Source: Plenodomus lindquistii (taxonomy: Eukaryota; Ascomycota; Dothideomycetes; Pleosporales; Leptosphaeriaceae). Taken from it: a stretch of DNA of 64,000 bases. This document shows, in pieces, positions 12,217-25,416 of this stretch (within the stretch, counting starts at the first letter, position 1; each line of letters starts with the position of its first letter). The DNA lies in the NCBI GenBank assembly GCA_025504975.1, contig JANUWI010000002.1, positions 2,790,001 to 2,854,000 of the forward strand. Direction: 5' to 3'. The position numbers and the translations under genes are program-made. The notes below the pieces were generated by a model. The model searched no databases, was not told the origin of the DNA, and saw nothing but the letters and a program-made list of their open reading frames with translations.

Positions 12217-13960
12217 TTTCACGACTGTGAGAAGCGTACGGGAGAAGAATGCTGCCAAGATACACGATGTGACGAAATGAGAGCTTAAGAGAGGTTGAAG
12301 CTAGCTGGAGATACCGTTAGTCCTAAGTGTTTATACGTGGTGATCGTGGAAGAGTCAAAGGGTAGGGTTCGACAAGAGTTGGTATGAAGAAGGAAGGAAT
12401 ATGAGGTACCAAAAGCAGCAATACGTCCAAGTATCCCACGGACAAATGGACGCGCTAGTTACGGTGGTGAAGGGAAGGTCAACTTGGTGGGATGCTTGAT
12501 GTAGTACGGCACTAGGAGAGATAACCACGTACCTTGCAATGTCGAATCACGCTGCGATGGGCAGTGAGCTAATGTTGAGTTGATGGTGTGAGTACCAGAG
12601 CACGTAATCGATATGTTGAACCAGGAACCAACGGTAACGTGCAGAGGCGAGCACTGGTATATATCACAGAGGCGCGGGGAGGGTAGTCTGGACACACAGA
12701 CGCCAAGGTGGTCGAGGAGTTATTGGCTTGTTCGGGACGGGCAGGATGTGTACGAGGATTCTGCTTTTGAGAGGATGCGGCTAAGGCAATGGTGAGATGG
12801 TGGTCGGGACAGCTGGGGCGTCATGCGGCGCTGACTGTGACTAGCTGGGCCCTGAGCAGCAGCAGGCTAATGTAATCGCTGTCGACGACGCAGACAAACA
12901 GCGATGAACCTGGAAATGGACCAGATCGTCGGATTCGACAGTACCCTGTATCACATCGTGGCATGGCGTATGGCGCTCGCCCGGTGCCATCCAGGAGCGG
13001 CAGAAAAACAAAAACGCGTGACCAGCTTCACAGTACCATACTAGATGCGCCATAGTGAATTAGTTCCCCTGCAACGCTCCTTGCCCGACCAAAGGAGAGC
13101 TCGTCCCCGCTTGCGACCCACTGCTCGCGCAGGCTGGTCGCGCCTCAACGATGAAATGCTGGGGGCCCTGGCCACATGGCTGGCGATTCATGGCTGCAAT
13201 GTTTCGACGACAGCATAGAGACAGTCAGTGATACCCCCACTCGGCGGGCGACATGGAGAGGCCCCCTGCGTACTGTAAAACCAAACATGGGCTCTAGTCA
13301 AGGTTCAGCAGCCTCCACCAGCCCTCGGCGGCGGCCAAAGTACACCTACTGGCACGCACAATATCTAGTAGACGTCTCTGCTGTCGCTGACTTTGTGTCA
13401 TTTGAAGACGCTTTTGGGACAGTGCTGCCTCCCGTGATCCCGGTAGATAGTCTACCACGGAAGACAGCGGCCGGGGACATGCCGCCGCGCCACGACTGCT
13501 GCAGAGGGCCATGACTCCCTTGCGGCGTCTACAAATAGACGTCTGACGTCTTGCAGATGGCCGCGGGACACAGATGGGAGGGGAGAGAGGCAGCCGGGGG
13601 AGAGGGGGGTCAGTGGTCAGTGGTGGTGGTGTTGCTGCTGGTGCAGCGGTGCTCTGACAGGCACTCAGGCAGCAGTTCGGGTGAGCGCCGCACGATGCAC
13701 GTTGCAGTCAGCACTTGCTCGTCGATCAAACGGGTGCTGAGGCTTGGTGACGGACCGGGCACGGATAGTGCGATCGTCGCGGCCCTTGTGGTGGAGGACA
13801 CGAGGTCGGCGAGGTGGGCTTGGCGCCCTGACACTCCTTTTTAGGCCTGTCGTTCTCCCGATGCTAGCGCTGCACCGCGCTCTCGTCGAACTCGTGGTGT
13901 TTCTGATTGCTGCAGTGCCGGGCGTGTGTCTGCTGTCTGTCTGGAGTGTGGCTCCCACTC

Positions 13961-13984
13961 GCACCCTCGCACCCTCGCACCCTC
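13961..13984. repeat. Three tandem copies of GCACCCTC
   Basis: Three perfect head-to-tail copies of an 8-base unit are followed by a related CGCCGTCGCC stretch. It is a short satellite-like repeat in the non-coding region upstream of flbD. Confidence 0.8.
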
Positions 13985-16900
13985 GCCGTCGCCAAAGTGT
14001 CGTGGCACGGCTGGAATCGCGGCAGGCCGTGGGCAATGGGCGCCATTCATGCCATGGCCATGCCGCTGATGATGTGCCGGTGGGAAGAAGCGAGCCCCAT
14101 GGTGCTGGGGCAGCTGGGCCCCGTCACTGGCCAGCGGGTGCATTTTGGCATTTGGAATGTGTTAGCGCATACCACAACCCGCTGCCCGTTTCGGATGGCT
14201 CGGTCTGTTTACTCCAAACAAGGAAACCTAGCGACAACGTTTTCCCAAAGCGCGACTCCACTCCCATCGTCACTCGCTGCCGCCGAGATCCGTCGCGGCC
14301 GATCTCTTGCCCACCTGGATGCCACTTCTCGATCCTGTCATGTCCATATCTCGATTGTTTCGCAACGGGCGGCTCCCCCAATGGCGATCTTGCTCGCGAC
14401 CCATTGCGTGCATGCAGCGCCCTCTGGCCCGGCCCCGGTGTGTCTGGCTTCCCTCCCAAGTAGGTTGTTATGAGCACTCTGGAGTACTCTCCAGCGAATG
14501 GCCCACTCCACTCTACCTGATGCAGGCCCGGGTGTGGCTCCTACATACGACCGCTGTCTCTGCTGGAGGCTGCATCAGCCAGAACACGGTACACCCACCC
14601 CACGCCTTTCTGCTGGGACAAGTCCCTGCACGCAATCGGCTCGCCCGACGGCCTCGTCGAGCCCTGTCGCTGAGGCTTGCAAGTTGCAAGTTGCGGCGTG
14701 GTTGTGCCGGCACCTCTGATCTGGGGTTTCACACCCTTGTCCACTCTGGGCCAAGCGCGCAACAAGCGAGAGGCTAGCCCCACGGGTAGCTGAACTTCCG
14801 GAATACTGTCTTGCTCTGCCTCAGCCGCGCCCGCTGCGTCCTCGCACAAATGCAGCAACCTCGCCGTCTACCTGCCCGCAAACATTCGCTCAACTATGAC
14901 CTGTCCTGCACACCTGGGCTTTTCATCTCAACGGCCACCCTGGCCCGTCCCATCTGGGCGTCTGGGTCCTCAGTGTCGTGATTTGGCAGACTACCTCTGA
15001 AAAATGGGCCGAGGCACCCCTGTCTCCGTTTTTTATTTACGGCGCCCAGTTGAATCAGCATCCCAGTTGTCTCTTGCTCAGTACTAGCCAGGCTCCAAAG
15101 CGATAGCGATCCTATCCCACGACTGCCTGCACCTGTCATCTCAAGCCAAATCAACAGCCTCGAGCGAGAATCCACCTCCTTGCCGCTTCAGTTGCCCGTC
15201 ATCCATGTGACATGGATATAGGCACCCTTGCCCTAGGATCTCAGTCATCGGGCTGGCTCTCTGCCAACTTCCGCAGAAGCGTCAACCAAGCCCTTCGCTG
15301 TGTTTCCCGTCCTCTGGGACCAACGGCCGTTCCAACAGTTTGAGATGTGGCTCATGTCGTGACCGCTGCGGTGTCTGAGCAGACGCACGCTTGCGTTGTT
15401 CAGCATGGTCTTCTACGGTCTGTATTCACAGCGCCTTCCTTCGCTTCTGTGCAACGCTACGCGGCCTGTTCCCGACCGAACATCTTCGAGCGACAAGCGA
15501 ATTACCTTATCGATTCTGTGCTCTGTGCCGACACCTCGTCATTTGACAGATCGAAACTCTGGCCATTGCATCCCACAAGCAGGCATTAAGTCATGATATA
15601 TTGGGTAAGCTGACAGCACGGTCTCTGCAAGGGCCATCCTTAACATCGAAACTTTTGTGCATACGCAAAGATGTGAACGGGAGGAAGGGAAGGAATTCCG
15701 ACCAACAAGTTTGCGGAAATCCACCAGAGATCCCCTGCAAACTTTGAATCACGACTCCTCCGCAACGCCACAGCGGGTCTTACATAGGTATGTTGCAGGC
15801 TCGCTATCATGCACCCGAGCAACAGGTGATGGAAAGGATAAACGATGCAGGCCGTACTATAGTACGTATCTCTTTGCGAGATCTCTACGCCGTAGAACAA
15901 CGGTAGTGATCATCGCAGATACCAGCCCGTCGAGAATAATTCCCCATGTTCATGACGAAAGCACTACTAAACGCTACATCGTCCGCCCCGCCTACGTCAT
16001 CATCCTGATTTCGACATTGCGCACTTTGTTTCCACACACTCAACCCGCAGTAAATGACGGCTCGATTGCCAAACCGTAAACACATACAGTGGTCACCAGC
16101 AGCAGCAAAAGTACACAGCATGTGTACGTATGTACATATCAATCGCGCTCCCGCTCTAGCCCCTCCAACAAATATCGGCAGGGAACCCCAGTAACGATCT
16201 TCTAGATCAGATTAACGAGTGATCGCCCCCGAGCCAATGGAACACCAGCCGCTGCAGCCATCTGTCTGAAACTATCCGTCCGCGCACATCTTTGTTTTTT
16301 CCTCTTCGCTTGTTCACGCATCCCAGACCTGGCATTGGCTGTGGGAGTCGTGCCCTTAATAAATCAAGCTATATGTGGAGTCAACTTATACGAGAGAATT
16401 CCTTTCTACTTGCACGGGTCCTGACAACGGAGCAAACTGGCGGTCAAGCAACGATCTCGATCACGCCAAGAGTCACTCACAGCCGCCTTGCGTGCTTACA
16501 CAGCGACAAGTCTTTGGCCTTGTACGCTCGGAATTTGGAGTTCGCCGTCCAACGATGCCATAAATATGGAGACTCGGACGCACTGCTATAGTTGGCGGTG
16601 GCAATCCAGAGCACTCGCTGCGGGATTGCTTCCGTTTGACTCGTCATTCGAATTACGATGTGTACGCTAGCATGCGTCTTGCGTAAGGGCATCATCGTTC
16701 ACTGGTCACCAGCACCGGGCCAATTGCAAGGGCACGGGAAAGCCGTTTGACTATGAGATCTGAGTCGCCTGCCGAATCGGATCGACGTGCCCCACACCAA
16801 CCCCCTTTCTGACTGTATCGTGTACTCTATACCCGACGCTCTGCAAGATCTTGAATGCTGGCAGCAGCTCCACTAAACCTTTACGGCTAGATGTTTGCAG

Positions 16901-19900
16901 TCGCTGCAAGCACCAGATTCACGCGATCGCCTTCCCTAGAGCTGGTGCCTACCAACTGCCGCCATGTTTCCTGCCTAGCCGACGTTATCACTAATCATAG
17001 AGCAGAGCATCTATTTCATGATTCATCCATCCCACATACAGCCGCGGATCCTACTTATGCCGCGCTACCTGTGGAGCGAAATGATTTGCAAGAATGCCGA
17101 GATTCTCGCAGTGGCGCTGATCGTGATCAACATGCCGAGCACCACGAAAACGAGCAGAGCGCAAACCAGGGCTGACCTCGGCGAAATCGACTCAAAAAAT
17201 CGTAATCGTGACTGCGAGATGAACACCGCGGCTAATCAACAGCTAGAAGTGGCCTGCAGCTCGTTGCTTGACTCTGCCTTTATCGAATACATATCGCAGA
17301 GAGCATGTGGTGCACGGATATGCCCGTTGAAGCGCCGGGCCAGAACCACCGTTTGACAGTGTGAAGCGATACGGCGCATTGTCAATACTGTTGGGAAGGG
17401 ATTCACCTGTCGTGCTTCTTCAAGCCTAGAACCAGCAGGTTGTCCGTGACAAATACTTGAACTGCTCCCTGTGAGGGAGCGTTACCGTGCGCATCGTGGA
17501 ACTCAAATCAGACGACACTGCGCACTTGAGTATCGCCACTCGATAGACTTATCTTGCGATCATGTTCTGTCATCAGATGCTTCAAGTATGCAGTGTTTGG
17601 CGATCTATTGACTTCGCCTACGACACGCACACTACCAATGAGCCATCTCACAGCATTCGATCGTGCAGTAGTGGTGTCTAACGCACGATAAGCTCTCGCC
17701 CGAACGCTTTGCTGGCTGAGTAGGTACTAGCAGTTTCTCTTACTCTCCAGCTCAGTAGATTGGTCGAGAAATGGGTTGCTTACGCTGAGCCTATGATCTG
17801 CTTGAAACCATCTTGATCAGAGATGTGTCAAGAGCTATTCCAAGGTCTTATCTCACGGCTTGGTGTACAGTACGACGAGAAGAAGATGATGCTTCCTCTC
17901 TGGCCCTCGGGAGATGCGTTCTTTACCAGCGATTCTTGACTGACTTCAAGAGCGATCATCGTACAAAAACAAGCACAGCTGCGTCACTTTCATTACTTAA
18001 CTGGACTCGTATAGCAGCAGTCTATGATCACATCCGTGACTACCAGCTTTTGTCGAGACGCAAGACCGTTCACACACGGAGCCTCAGACTGTAGTTTGTG
18101 CCCAAATCAGGTCCATCCACTCGACACAAATGCCCTTAGAATGTGCCATTACGCTCCTTGCTATAGACTTTGTCTACGCATGTAGCTCACTCACATTTCT
18201 CCTCTAGTCGCCTCGACTGACCTTTCTCATGCCCTGGGATACGACCTGATTCTCCATGGGAGGACTCTACACCCTCTGTACTGTTCCCTCAGACGGACAC
18301 ATCATTGGTCATGGCGACACGATTTTATTATCTCGCCCTATGAATGTAAGTTGTACCCATCTCCTGTACATTCTTCGCTCTCAACCACGTATAATCTAGC
18401 ATTGCAGGGCTATCAAATGTCACACCTGGACGTCACTATGGACCACCGTTGGACCAGCCTTCTACAGTCGAATCCACATCCACCAAACGCTTATTTCAGG
18501 TGATACACCGGTGCTCACGAATTTTCGGTGGATATTCCAATGTGGCAAAAAGTAGACGCGATCATCTACGTCTATTATCAACATCTAAGGATCGTTCGAC
18601 TGGACAGAGGATGGCGTACACGTCTCTCCTCCCTAATATACGGGGGCGCCGCTATATTCAAGGAGGGTTTGGGGGCCCTTGACCGATTGACAATTGCTAG
18701 GTTTGCTGCGTCTGTTTTCAGTTGCATTTCGTCAGAACCAAAGTCATCATGGATCGAAGCCAACTTTGCTCAGCCATCAATAACAGGCGCGTCACTAAGA
18801 CGCAAGATCGGACTATCGAAGCAAAGCTTAACAGCAATCCTTAGGGCTGGTCACACATCTCTAACATTACACAAGTAAATCCAACCGCAAAGACGTCTCC
18901 ATGCCTGGTGAAAGCCGGTAACTCCACGATCATTCCCTGTCAAGCAATGCACCCGAGATATGGAAACATCACACAAGGCTGTTACCACAGTAATATCCGT
19001 GACCATTCACGCATGTCAGCGGCCGGCAGATAACGTGGCCACCCCACGCTCATGCAACGACCATCGCGAACTCCGTTCCCGACCGTTAAAGTACCTGAAC
19101 TGCGCCGCAACACGAGGAACCCGACCCTACGGTACGCATACCTGGCCGTTACAACCATACAGGCGGCGCACAATCAGCTCTGACGTCGCTGAATGGCGGA
19201 ACAATACAAGTTTGTTATAGTGCAGGACGCTCAAGGTTGCACACAAGGCCATCTAAAACGCGGAGTAACGCAAAAGAGCGCATGTACATGGTGCTTTACA
19301 ATTTAGCGCTTGTAACGACCGAAGAACGACCGTTCCATGGCTACACTGCAGTGTGCAGTTGCAAGGAAGTATACAAACCTTGCGAAACGCATTGAAGCAA
19401 TATACCTTCCCACTGATGAAACGAGCATCATCTTTGACCCCACAGATGAATGCGCAAAATCCCTGGGGATGGTCGCTGGCCGTCATTCATCCCTGCCTGC
19501 TCTTTCCCGCGGTGGCAGGCCCACAGCGCACAGACAGCCTTTCTCAGCGAGACGCATCTTACGAACCCCTACATCAGCTCGACAGGGACCTCTCACCTGT
19601 TCGCCAACAGCACACTGGCCGCCAACAGCGACGCAAAAACGCCACATTGTGTTTCCGGGCTTCCCGCTAGCCAGTGAGCACAGAAATGCGAACCCGAGTC
19701 CTCGCACCCGGGTCAATGTCAGCTCTGGTCCGTCCGACCTTCCATACCTCTCGAAGTGTGGTACAGTGGACACAAACTGCCAGCAGGCAATGTACAGAGG
19801 ACGTCGGTCGCATCAACAAAGCTGCAAGGACCCACACTGCAGGGATTGAAAGCACATGGGTATTTCGACTTGTCAGACTTGGTGAACCAGCGATCTCAAG

Positions 19901-21160
19901 TCTACCAGGGTCAACAATCTCTTTGATCGTATTATCGTTCGCAACCCTAGTACAGGGACACACTTGGCGGTTTCTGCCAGCGCAACACGCACACGTTCTT
20001 TCGCTCCTTTGTCCGCAATCGGTCGCATGAGCGGGCCGGGGCGGGCTGCGGACAGGCCTTGAACGTCTCTGACACAAGTAGCGGGGTACCACAAACAACA
20101 AGCGAAAAGAGGGCAAAATCCACGAGGTAGGGAAAAGCCGTTGCGTAACGCTAACCAGGACTAAATATAGCGCTGAAGAAATCCTTCATATCCAACCCGC
20201 AATATTTCTGCGGCCCTTGTATGTTGCGCGGTAAATCCGCAGCCCGCGCCTGGCGGCAGGGGGCACTGTTGCAAGGCTGGGGGTTGGATCCCATGGAATT
20301 GCGAATGCGAGAGCCGCGGTGTCCACTGTCCCCACCGCCGACATGGGTTGAAAGGGAAGGCAAGGAGCATCGGACGGTGGATGTGAGCATGTCATTGTGC
20401 GTGTATCACTTGCGGAGCAAAGCACGCCGTGACGCCGACGGAGCTTTGGAGCAACGCCTTGCATTTCATTTGCAGTAGTAGAAGTGTTGGGTTGGGTGGT
20501 GGGGCAAGGCACCACTGGTCTCACAACAGCCTTCCATCTGACGTTCTTTCTCGTCGACCACGCGGCGGGATTGTGCTCTTGGAAGCACCACGGACGTGGT
20601 ACTGCCGTGAGGCGTCATCTGTGCGGTGCGCCGGTGAGCATGCAGATAACAAGCGGCGGGTCTGCCAGCGTTTCCGTTTGTCACGATTCCACCACGCGAG
20701 CCCGCCACAGCGAGTAAGTTTGTAGGGTGTCGGAAGTTGATGGTTTACCGCCTCGTCTCCCCTGGCAAGGAGTGCACCAAGTCAACATGGTAAAGCGAGA
20801 CAAGAGGCCACTCGCCAATTGTGTGAATACCGAGGTCCACCGTCCACCCACAAACCCACCCACCGTCTTCACGAGGCTGATAACGGCGCTCCGGATTGGC
20901 CGGCCCAACAGTCGACACATTCCCAGCAACAAGGTAAGCTAGCCAACGGCGCGCATACACAGTGCGAAGAGGGTGCTTCGATGCGTCGACTGATGCAGCG
21001 TTTCACGCGTGGCAAAGCTGACAACTGCGCGTGGTTAGCTGATGCACCTGGCAGCTACCCGCATATGCTGACAACAATTCTGCCCAGCATCCCGCAACCT
21101 GAATCCATCACTCCATCCTTGATTCGTCCAAGCCCGCTGCTCCAATGAGTTCATCATTGC

Positions 21161-21289
21161 AGGTCTACGGGCGCGCGCCTAACCCTTTCGTGCGCCTTAC
21201 TTTCTACTTGCAGCCAACAGCGTCGCTTTGCGGAATCGCGCTCCAGCTCCAGCAAGCCGAATACCGGTTTTGCGAGCGCCCGTAGACCT
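21161..21289. repeat. 14-bp perfect inverted repeat with 101-base spacer
   Basis: The left arm AGGTCTACGGGCGC (21161-21174) and its exact reverse complement (21276-21289) face each other across 101 bases. A transcript through here could form a stem with a large loop. Function unknown. Confidence 0.7.
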
Positions 21290-23851
21290 GAATCGGCCAC
21301 GGTGAGATGAAAGCGACCACGCGTTTCCACCAAACATGTCGACGCTATCGCACAAATGTCTATCTTGCCATGCCTCCACGGCCCCATCTCACGGCCTCGT
21401 TTCGTATATGCCTGCCCACCGCAACACACACCAATAACCCACCCACGACGCAGTCCGCAGTGCTCTGCCTCGCGCGTCGAACGAATCATGTCCTCGGCCG
21501 TCGATCCCAGTCTACGATCATCCGATCTGCGCCAGACAAATCAATACAATCCAATCCCTATCTGGCGACGGCCTCGCACGTTTTCGGCAACTAAGACACT
21601 GCATGTGGAAGCAACGGGCATATCGGCCTCCTAACGTTAGCACGACATGGAAAATCTGAGTCTGACCAGTATGGCGTAGCGACCGTTGATGTGGATATCC
21701 GTGCTGTTCGAATCGGTAAGTCTTGGATTATTCCCACACACACCAAAGTGGACAACGGATGCAAGTGCCCGCCCGGCCACTCGTGAGCTTTGCTTTATCA
21801 GGAAAAAGATCAGTGCAACGGACAACGGACATCGGACACGCGGCTGTAACATTATCATCACAAAGCAACAATCAACCACCGGTGTGCGGTGCGTCCTGAC
21901 CCTCCGGTTTGCCACGAGGCCCGTCAATCGCCATCTCACTTACTCCACCGAACAACAGCAGTACCGTTACATACTTAGTCTAGCGCTGGCAATCTCGCCG
22001 TGCGCCGTCCCCACTTGTAAGCCGTTGCCAACGGTATTCCAAACTGAACTAAACCACCGCGTGCGTTGGGCCAGGGTAGCCGAGACGTGCTTGGTTGGGC
22101 GGCAGCGTTCAAGTATGTAGAGTTTCAGGTGGGACTCGCAGGAAACACGAGGCGTGATGCTGCGTCTTGTTTTGTGTGTATATCGCCGACGGAGAAGCGC
22201 CGAGGTGTAATTAAGCGACAGTGATCTTCTGTATGTAGTGGAATGAGGCGAGGCGAGGTGGGCGAGAATTAGGGAAATGATTTGCGGACGTTTTTTGGTT
22301 CAAAGGGCGAGTAGACTGCTGCAGGACCTAGGTGGTGATCCGGATGTGTATACGAGGGTTTTAAGTTTGGTCAAGGGGTGGGTGGTTGGTGTTGTTTTTT
22401 TGGGGTCGGATTTTGAGTAAGGTTTGCGAGGGGATGGGAGTTGGGACAACGGTTGTTGTGGCTGTGTGTGTGATGAGGATCTTTGAGGGACCGGGGGCAA
22501 GGGGTGGCTGGATTTACAAAGATTCTTGGTCTAGAGTGTGGGGTTACGTGAGCAATGAAGGTTTTTGGTGTTGGGGCATGACATGATGGTCCAGGTTTCG
22601 TTGTGAGGCGTTGGCTTAGAAATTGGGAATCTTGGATTGAGGCAGTGGAATGATAGCAATGAGCCCCTTTTTTCACTCATGTTCAGCGGTCATGAGAGGT
22701 GGTGATCATAGTGGCTGCGCTGGTACGTTCTAGGTATGATCTTGCGAGTTTGACATCAGGCATGTATGGTCTGATTTTTGCTCTCGACTTACGCTGCGCA
22801 CCATAATCCATGGCACGTATCTTCTTTGCCATCCAGGCGGTGATGAGGGCTACCATCGCTTCATCGTGACAGGTCGTGCGCATGATCAGATGGTATTGAA
22901 AGTCTGGCGGACATGTGTCAGCGTTGGAACTTGCACTGATTGTATACTGAATACGTGAGGGTCTCATTTAGTGCTGTAGGACTAGACTGCTTCGCCGTTG
23001 TGCTGTAGATATAATGATCGCTGTCACTGATTGCGGGAGATGGCGGCTGGGTCTGTTTCAGTGATTTGTGCGGCGAAGATATCTATCATGCCGCTATATG
23101 ATTGTATCATTGTGGTTTTCGTAAGATGAGAGAATTTCTTAGCAACGAGCAGCTCTTGTGGACAAGGACGCTGGGACGAGATCAAAGAGGCTGGATGTGA
23201 TGATGTTCGCTTTGTTACAAGTGTTGACGGTCATGTCAGTGTAGGCTGTGGGAATGCAAATGGTTCGTGTCTGCGTTAGGGAGGTTGCTTTCGGCTCACA
23301 TTTCAACTTTGGGAATGTCCGCATTGTCCTTTGTTGGTAAATCAGGGTTAATAGCTCGTAGGTATAGATCGCTTTGGCATGCATATAACTCATCCGTCTC
23401 CTGTAGATAAGCTTTTCGATCAGGTGACGTTCACATCGCGAGGTCGGAGGACATTGAGGATTGTGGGAATGGAACGTTTGGACAATGCAATGCTATCTCA
23501 TTCATTCATCAACTCAATCCATCAACCCTGTCACCATCGTGTTACTCGTGCTGTGTTGTCAACATTTGTGACTCAATCAGCGTTGGGTCTGAGTTACTCA
23601 CAACGTCCCAGGTACCTTGTAAGTTCGATTCTTGCTTCGCGTCCTGGAGATCATCAATTTCTCAAGCTCGGGCTCAGGCATCCTCCCCTCCTCGTTTGTC
23701 TGCTCTCCAGTACCAGCCTAGCCCTCCCCCATTCCCACATCTGTCGTATTCGCATTGATCTCTGGAGGTCTCGTTACTAAGCAATCGTGGGGAAGAGCGC
23801 GGAGTGACAGCGGGAATCGCGCAAAGGATACTGGCGAACCTACCCTTGGTT

Positions 23852-24910
23852 TCAATAGTAAGCAACGCGACTGACGAAGGCTGCATTCGCAAAGTATCCC
23901 GGCTCACCCCGCTCTGCAATCCAACGTACAGAACACTGGTACTGCCCTTTTTCAAGATGAGCCTGCTTGTAGCCAGCTCTACAATGTGGGCACCTCCAGC
24001 CCAATGTGACCTTCCAGTGTGTTAGCTCCGTCTGAGGCCAGTCATAGCACCGTGGGTGATATATGAAGCAGGGTCCATCGTTTTTCTCGAGATGTTTGGC
24101 ACATGGCTTCGGCGCAGGCATACCGTACTTGCCCTTGATGAGCTCTATATGCGCCCAAGCACTCGCCCGTTTTGGATCCGTTATACCGCGAGTTATCATG
24201 ACCTCAGCCTTAGATTTGTCAAAGTCGATCCTCCACTGCCGAGGATTTACATCGGGTGGCAAGGGAGGCCAACTGTTTGGGTGGAAAGTGATGGCGGTTG
24301 CAGCGTTACTGGAGGAATCAACCTCTATCACTTCCATCCTCTCGCCTGCTTTGTCTTTGCCTGCACCCGCGAAATTTGAGCTCGAGGGAATTGTCAAATC
24401 GTTGGAGGTGAGGTCAATGACCGGAGATGCGTTCAAATCTGGCAGTGAGCTGCTCGTCACCTTGGTCTTTTTCGCCCGGCGCGGACTTGACGGCGGTGAC
24501 ACAGAAGCATGGATTGGGGTTGCAACGCGCTTCATGAGAGAACCATTACGAACTGCACGCTTGATGAAGTGCGGAATGACTTGCATGACGCCGTTGTGCA
24601 ATAGGTTGGGTTGGAAGTAAACGCCCTCATCCCACAATTTCGGCTTGAGGTGGACATCGCAGGTGTCGTGCTTGCTAGCATGGAAATGTAGTCGGTACAG
24701 ATCGCGATCTTGATTGAAGTAGTCGTAGCATTGCTTCTCGAGTTCCTGAAATATTGTCAGCGGTGTTGTTTACTTTCGGAAGGCGCAACCAGGGCTGGGA
24801 AGACGTACGGAGTGCTTCTTGTAGATACCTTGTAGAACCCAGTCGGTGCTGATTGGAGCATCTCCGTCAATGCGCTGCTGAAGGACTCTGACCTGGTAGG
24901 GGTCGGCCAT
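23852..24910 (-). CDS. Unknown cysteine-rich family protein, copy 1
   Basis: Two exons are inferred. Exon 1 is 24910-24809 (34 codons, starting M-A-D-P-Y). Exon 2 is 24745-23852. They are joined by a 63-base intron with donor GTACGT and acceptor TTTCAG, giving 331 residues. No known family was recognised. An N-terminal block (about residues 33-98) ends in VIPHFIKR. A Ser/Pro-rich basic linker follows, then a C-terminal block. That block has NPRQWRIDFDKS, W-A-H, K-P-C, C-F-I-Y-H-P and finally C-P-H-C-R-A. The conserved Cys and His pattern suggests a small zinc-binding fold (inference). The same order of blocks and motifs is present in the next gene, 25417-26256, which supports both the exon model and common descent by tandem duplication. 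No signal peptide or membrane span is visible. Confidence 0.7.
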
Positions 24911-25416
24911 TTTGGGCGTGGTGTGTGGCGGGTGTGGGGTTGGTGTTGTGCAAGTCACGATGCGACAATAACACAAACGGAGTCAGACGCGCGAGGTAGC
25001 GACCACAACAACAACGACAAACGGCCTGATCTCATAGTGTCACGTGTGCACAGAATCGAAGAGAAACTCACGGAAGTTCAATCTTTCGATCAGGGATGAG
25101 TTAAGACCCATGGCCATGTATTGACAGGATTGTTTGAAGAACCAGATTGCCAAGAAGATAGCATGAGAAGCATTTATGGTAATGCGACCGCAGCCCCAAT
25201 TGCCTAAGACCAGCCGAGAAGATAATTTCATCAACGTGGCCCCGAAGAGATGAGAGCGGTGTAATAACACAGCAGGTGAAAGTGAAGTGAGAACTAGCCT
25301 TGAATTTGATGGATACTTCTGCCTTGGGAGGAACTGATGTTCCCTACCAGAGTCTTTGTTTCTGATCATCGACCACTTCAAAAGCGACAGCAAGCGAAAG
25401 GTGTCCACGATATGAC
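24911..25416. other. Intergenic between the two paralogues, 0.5 kb
   Basis: This is the presumed promoter of copy 1 and 3' UTR of copy 2. A 122-codon frame at 25040-25408 on the minus strand has no recognisable content and is probably chance. Confidence 0.5.

Larger units (their letters stand above)
12217..23851. other. Long gene-poor region upstream of flbD, 11.6 kb
   Basis: No frame here carries a recognisable domain. The longest (13744-14463 +, 239 codons) is overlapped by equally open frames on the other strand and is Arg/Pro-rich, as expected of GC-rich non-coding DNA. I found no reverse transcriptase, transposase, tRNA or 5S signature. The first few kilobases on the flbD side can hold its promoter and a long 5' leader. 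Small features worth marking are an octamer repeat at 13961-13984 and a 14-bp inverted repeat at 21161-21289. Non-coding transcripts or intron-rich genes with small exons cannot be excluded from sequence alone. Confidence 0.4.

Noticed and set aside
13744..14463. 239-codon plus-strand frame in the gene-poor region
   Set aside because: Arg/Pro/Ser-rich with no motif. The opposite strand is equally open over the same bases, as expected of GC-rich non-coding DNA.
25040..25408. 122-codon frame between the cysteine-rich paralogues
   Set aside because: No motif, and no similarity seen to either paralogue. Likely the promoter of copy 1.
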